Assembly (NCBI GenBank): GCA_964408795.1
Contig: CAYPAW010000001.1
Location: 1 to 6,832, forward strand
DNA: 6,832 bases
Reading direction: 5' to 3'
From: JABMQB01 sp964408795
Lineage (GTDB): Bacteria; Bacteroidota; Bacteroidia; Bacteroidales; Prolixibacteraceae
Shown: positions 4,395 to 6,832 of the stretch, in pieces
Layout: each line of letters opens with the position of its first letter
Numbering within the stretch: the first letter of the stretch is position 1
Translations under genes and position numbers: made by a program
The notes under the pieces: model-generated
Databases searched by the model: none
What the model was told of the DNA's origin: nothing
Seen by the model: only the letters and a program-made list of their open reading frames with translations

Positions 4395-6832
4395 ATGAAA
4401 AAACAACTTTCCATTCTATTGATCATTCTTTTATCCGGGAGCAACTTTTTATTTTCACAGGAAACCATAATTCATTATTTATCAGGAACCGGAGCAGACA
4501 AAACGGAAAACTGGAAATTCTTCTGTTCAGAAGGAATGAACAGCGGAGCGTGGACAACCATCGAAGTGCCTTCCTGTTGGGAACAACAGGGATTCGGAAG
4601 CTATAACTACGGGCATGCCCCGTTTGAGCAGCGCCTGAACGAAACCGGCTTGTACCGGCATGATTTTGAAGTCACGGCTTCCTGGAAAGGCAAACAGGTA
4701 GAAATTGTTTTTGAAGGGGTCATGACCGATGCCCTCGTAAAGATCAACGGCAAACAGGCCGGCCCGGTACACCAGGGGGCTTTTTATCCGTTCAGGTACG
4801 ATATTTCCAACCTTCTTATATACGGCACATCAAACCAACTGGAGGTACTGGTGAAAAAGCATTCAGACAACGAATCGGTCAACCATGCCGAGCGGCAAGC
4901 CGACTACTGGATCTTCGGGGGTATTTTCCGCCCGGTTTACCTGGAAATCAAGCCCGAAGAAAACATCTGGCGTGTGGCCATCGATGCCAAAGCTGACGGG
5001 AGCTTCCGGGCTGATGTTTTTACTTCTGAAATAAAAAATGCCGTTTGGGTAAAAACAGAAATACAAACCCTGGAGGATGAATGGATTGCCGAGTTCACAA
5101 CAGAAACCTCCCGTGAAAGAACCCGGGTCACAGGGAAAGCCGAAAATCCAGCAACCTGGTCTCCTGAATTTCCTCACCGCTATAAAGCTGTTTTTTCCCT
5201 TCTCGATAAAAACGGGAAAACGATCCACCGGTATTCTGAACGGTTTGGATTCCGCACCGTTGAAGTCCGTGAAGCGGACGGCATATATGTGAACGGTACC
5301 AAAATTAAAATGAAGGGGGTCAACCGCCATACTTTTCATCCGAAATACGGCCGGACATCCTCTAAAGCCATCAGCATCGAGGTGGTGAACCTCATCAAGG
5401 ATATGAATATGAATGCCGTACGGATGTCGCATTACCCGCCCGACCGGCATTTTCTGGATGTTTGCGATTCACTGGGACTGTTTGTCCTCGATGAACTGGC
5501 GGGATGGCAAAAACCCTCTTACGACGATGTGGTCGGAAGAAAATTGCTGGAAGAGATGATTGCCCGCGATGTTAACCACCCATCCGTAATATTGTGGGAT
5601 AATGCCAACGAGGGGGGAGAAAACATCACCCTCGACGATGACTTTTTTGAACTGGATATCCAGAAAAGGGAAGTACTACACCCATGGGGGGATTTCCGGA
5701 AAACCAACACCCGGCATTATATTCCTTACAACTATTTATCGCACGATGGATTCAGCCGGCGGAAGATCTTTCTCCCAACGGAATTCCTCCACGGCCTGTA
5801 CGACGGCGGCCACGGTGCCGGACTCGAAGATTACTGGCAACTTATGTGGAACGATCCCCTATGTGCCGGCGGATTCCTCTGGGCTTTTGCCGATGAATCG
5901 GTGGAACGCACCGACCGGAACCGGGAACTCGATTCCGACGGAAACCATGCCCCCGACGGCATCCTGGGACCCTACCACGAGAAAGAAGGAAGTTTTTACA
6001 CCATCAAAGAAATCTGGGCTCCGGTATTTTTTGAAAAACGTATCCTGACAAAAATCTTCGACGGAACATTCAGAATCCAGAACCGGTTTGTGTATACCGA
6101 CCTCAACCAATGCCGGTTTGAAGCTGAATGGGGGCAACTACCCTTTGAAGGAGAAGAAACCTTCCTTTCACAGGAAAACTTAGATGTGAACCTTGCTCCA
6201 GGACAGTACGGAACAATGCAGCTCAGGCTACCTCCGGGCTGGCAAAAGGCTGACATCCTGCGGATCACAGCCACCGACCCACACGGCCGGCATATCTATA
6301 CCTGGACCTGGCCCGTTAAAACAGCCAAAGAAAAAGCATCGGAAACAACCAACCCTCCCCTTTCCCTAAAACCGGAATTAACAGAAACTCAGGATGCATT
6401 TGTGGTAAAAGCCGGCGGACTGGAATATTCCTTTAACATGAAAAACGGAACCATCAATTCAGTAAGAAATAAAGGGATCTTAATCCCCCTTTCCAACGGG
6501 CCGTTGTTTGTCAGACAGGATAAAGAAATAGAAGAGATCGTTGCCAAAACGCTAAAAGATACCGTTTTTATAACTACACAATTTAAAAACGGCGATACCT
6601 TTTTATGGGCGGTTCTGCCTAATGGATTGCTGCGGTTGGATGTCTCGTACGAACCGGGCTGGAATTGCCGGTTTGCCGGGATCACATTTGATTACCCGGA
6701 AGAAAAAATTGCCGGCATGAAATGGCTCGGAAACGGTCCCTGCCGCGTGTATAAAAACCGGATGAAGGGTGCGGAATTTGGTTTGTGGGAAAAGGCTTAT
6801 AACAATACCATAACCGGAGAATCGGAATTTGT
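4395..6832 (+). CDS. GH2 glycosidase, beta-galactosidase (LacZ)-like architecture, partial at 3' end
   Basis: The frame is open from ATG 4395 to the right edge (812 full codons); by comparison with E. coli LacZ roughly 110 C-terminal residues are missing. A signal peptide (hydrophobic 6-20, then LFS|QE near residue 22) without a lipobox predicts a soluble periplasmic enzyme. Domain order: sugar-binding beta-sandwich (about 25-190; ADYWIFGGIFRPVYLEI), Ig-like linker (about 190-290), TIM barrel (about 291-560), a further beta domain (about 565-660), and the start of a Bgal_small-like domain (from about 667, including WLGNGPCRVYKNR at 777-789). GH2 landmarks: MKGVNRHTFHP (306-316), NAVRMSHYPP, LDE (365-367), acid/base Glu406 in NANEGG, nucleophile Glu463 in PTEFLHG, and Trp496 matching LacZ Trp568. 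It should hydrolyse a terminal beta-linked sugar with retention. Galactose is the first guess from architecture, but GH2 also includes mannosidases, glucuronidases and others, and residues at the LacZ sodium site differ. It lies 25 bases after the GH92 gene, suggesting joint work on a mixed glycan. Confidence 0.9.
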   Translation, partial: MKKQLSILLIILLSGSNFLFSQETIIHYLSGTGADKTENWKFFCSEGMNSGAWTTIEVPSCWEQQGFGSYNYGHAPFEQRLNETGLYRHDFEVTASWKGKQVEIVFEGVMTDALVKINGKQAGPVHQGAFYPFRYDISNLLIYGTSNQLEVLVKKHSDNESVNHAERQADYWIFGGIFRPVYLEIKPEENIWRVAIDAKADGSFRADVFTSEIKNAVWVKTEIQTLEDEWIAEFTTETSRERTRVTGKAENPATWSPEFPHRYKAVFSLLDKNGKTIHRYSERFGFRTVEVREADGIYVNGTKIKMKGVNRHTFHPKYGRTSSKAISIEVVNLIKDMNMNAVRMSHYPPDRHFLDVCDSLGLFVLDELAGWQKPSYDDVVGRKLLEEMIARDVNHPSVILWDNANEGGENITLDDDFFELDIQKREVLHPWGDFRKTNTRHYIPYNYLSHDGFSRRKIFLPTEFLHGLYDGGHGAGLEDYWQLMWNDPLCAGGFLWAFADESVERTDRNRELDSDGNHAPDGILGPYHEKEGSFYTIKEIWAPVFFEKRILTKIFDGTFRIQNRFVYTDLNQCRFEAEWGQLPFEGEETFLSQENLDVNLAPGQYGTMQLRLPPGWQKADILRITATDPHGRHIYTWTWPVKTAKEKASETTNPPLSLKPELTETQDAFVVKAGGLEYSFNMKNGTINSVRNKGILIPLSNGPLFVRQDKEIEEIVAKTLKDTVFITTQFKNGDTFLWAVLPNGLLRLDVSYEPGWNCRFAGITFDYPEEKIAGMKWLGNGPCRVYKNRMKGAEFGLWEKAYNNTITGESEF

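Noticed and set aside
4863..5450. 195-codon open frame on the minus strand
   Set aside because: It lies entirely opposite the GH2 barrel-coding region, has no recognisable domain, and the + frame carries clear GH2 motifs; long antisense frames are common opposite codon-biased genes.
5602..6048. 148-codon open frame on the plus strand in another frame
   Set aside because: It overlaps the catalytic part of GH2, and its translation is Pro/Thr/Ser-rich without domain features, typical of an out-of-frame shadow.
1..6832. tRNA, rRNA, CRISPR array, transposase or phage genes
   Set aside because: I saw no cloverleaf-like segment, regular spacer-repeat series or mobile-element protein motifs on either strand.

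Overview
The window looks like chromosomal DNA of a Bacteroidota species, probably one that degrades complex glycans. Four observations point there: a secreted protein ending in a type IX (Por) secretion-type sorting domain, a Bacteroidota-style lysyl-endopeptidase-like (S1) peptidase, a lipoprotein glycoside hydrolase of family GH92, and a LacZ-like GH2 enzyme whose predicted signal peptidase site reads FS|Q. All four genes are on the + strand. The order and the domain calls come from reading the translations; no database search was possible.

Left part (1-1890), visibly AT-rich: a serine peptidase ORF (9-965) with an intact His-Asp-Ser triad but no signal peptide or propeptide in view, followed 16 bases later by a secreted protein of two Ig/PKD-like repeats plus a C-terminal sorting domain (982-1890). 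These two genes could be one transcription unit. The peptidase has lost a matched pair of disulfide cysteines and apparently the aspartate that gives lysine specificity. It is therefore either decaying or diverged in function.

Middle (1891-2107): 217 bases without a gene. It holds a terminator-like hairpin with a T-run (1911-1943) and a perfect 16+1+16 inverted repeat (1966-1998). Base composition changes across this gap.

Right part (2108-6832), richer in GC: a GH92 exo-alpha-mannosidase lipoprotein (2108-4369) and, 25 bases downstream, a periplasmic GH2 enzyme of the beta-galactosidase/LacZ architecture that runs off the right edge (4395-6832, about 812 residues visible). Together they look like part of a locus for trimming mannose- and beta-linked-sugar-containing glycans such as N-glycans or yeast-type mannoproteins. 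No SusC/SusD pair, regulator or sulfatase is visible, so calling it a full polysaccharide utilization locus would go beyond the data.

I did not find a clearly new system. The points most worth following are the altered peptidase, the perfect inverted repeat at the composition boundary, and the changed metal-site residues of the GH2 enzyme.
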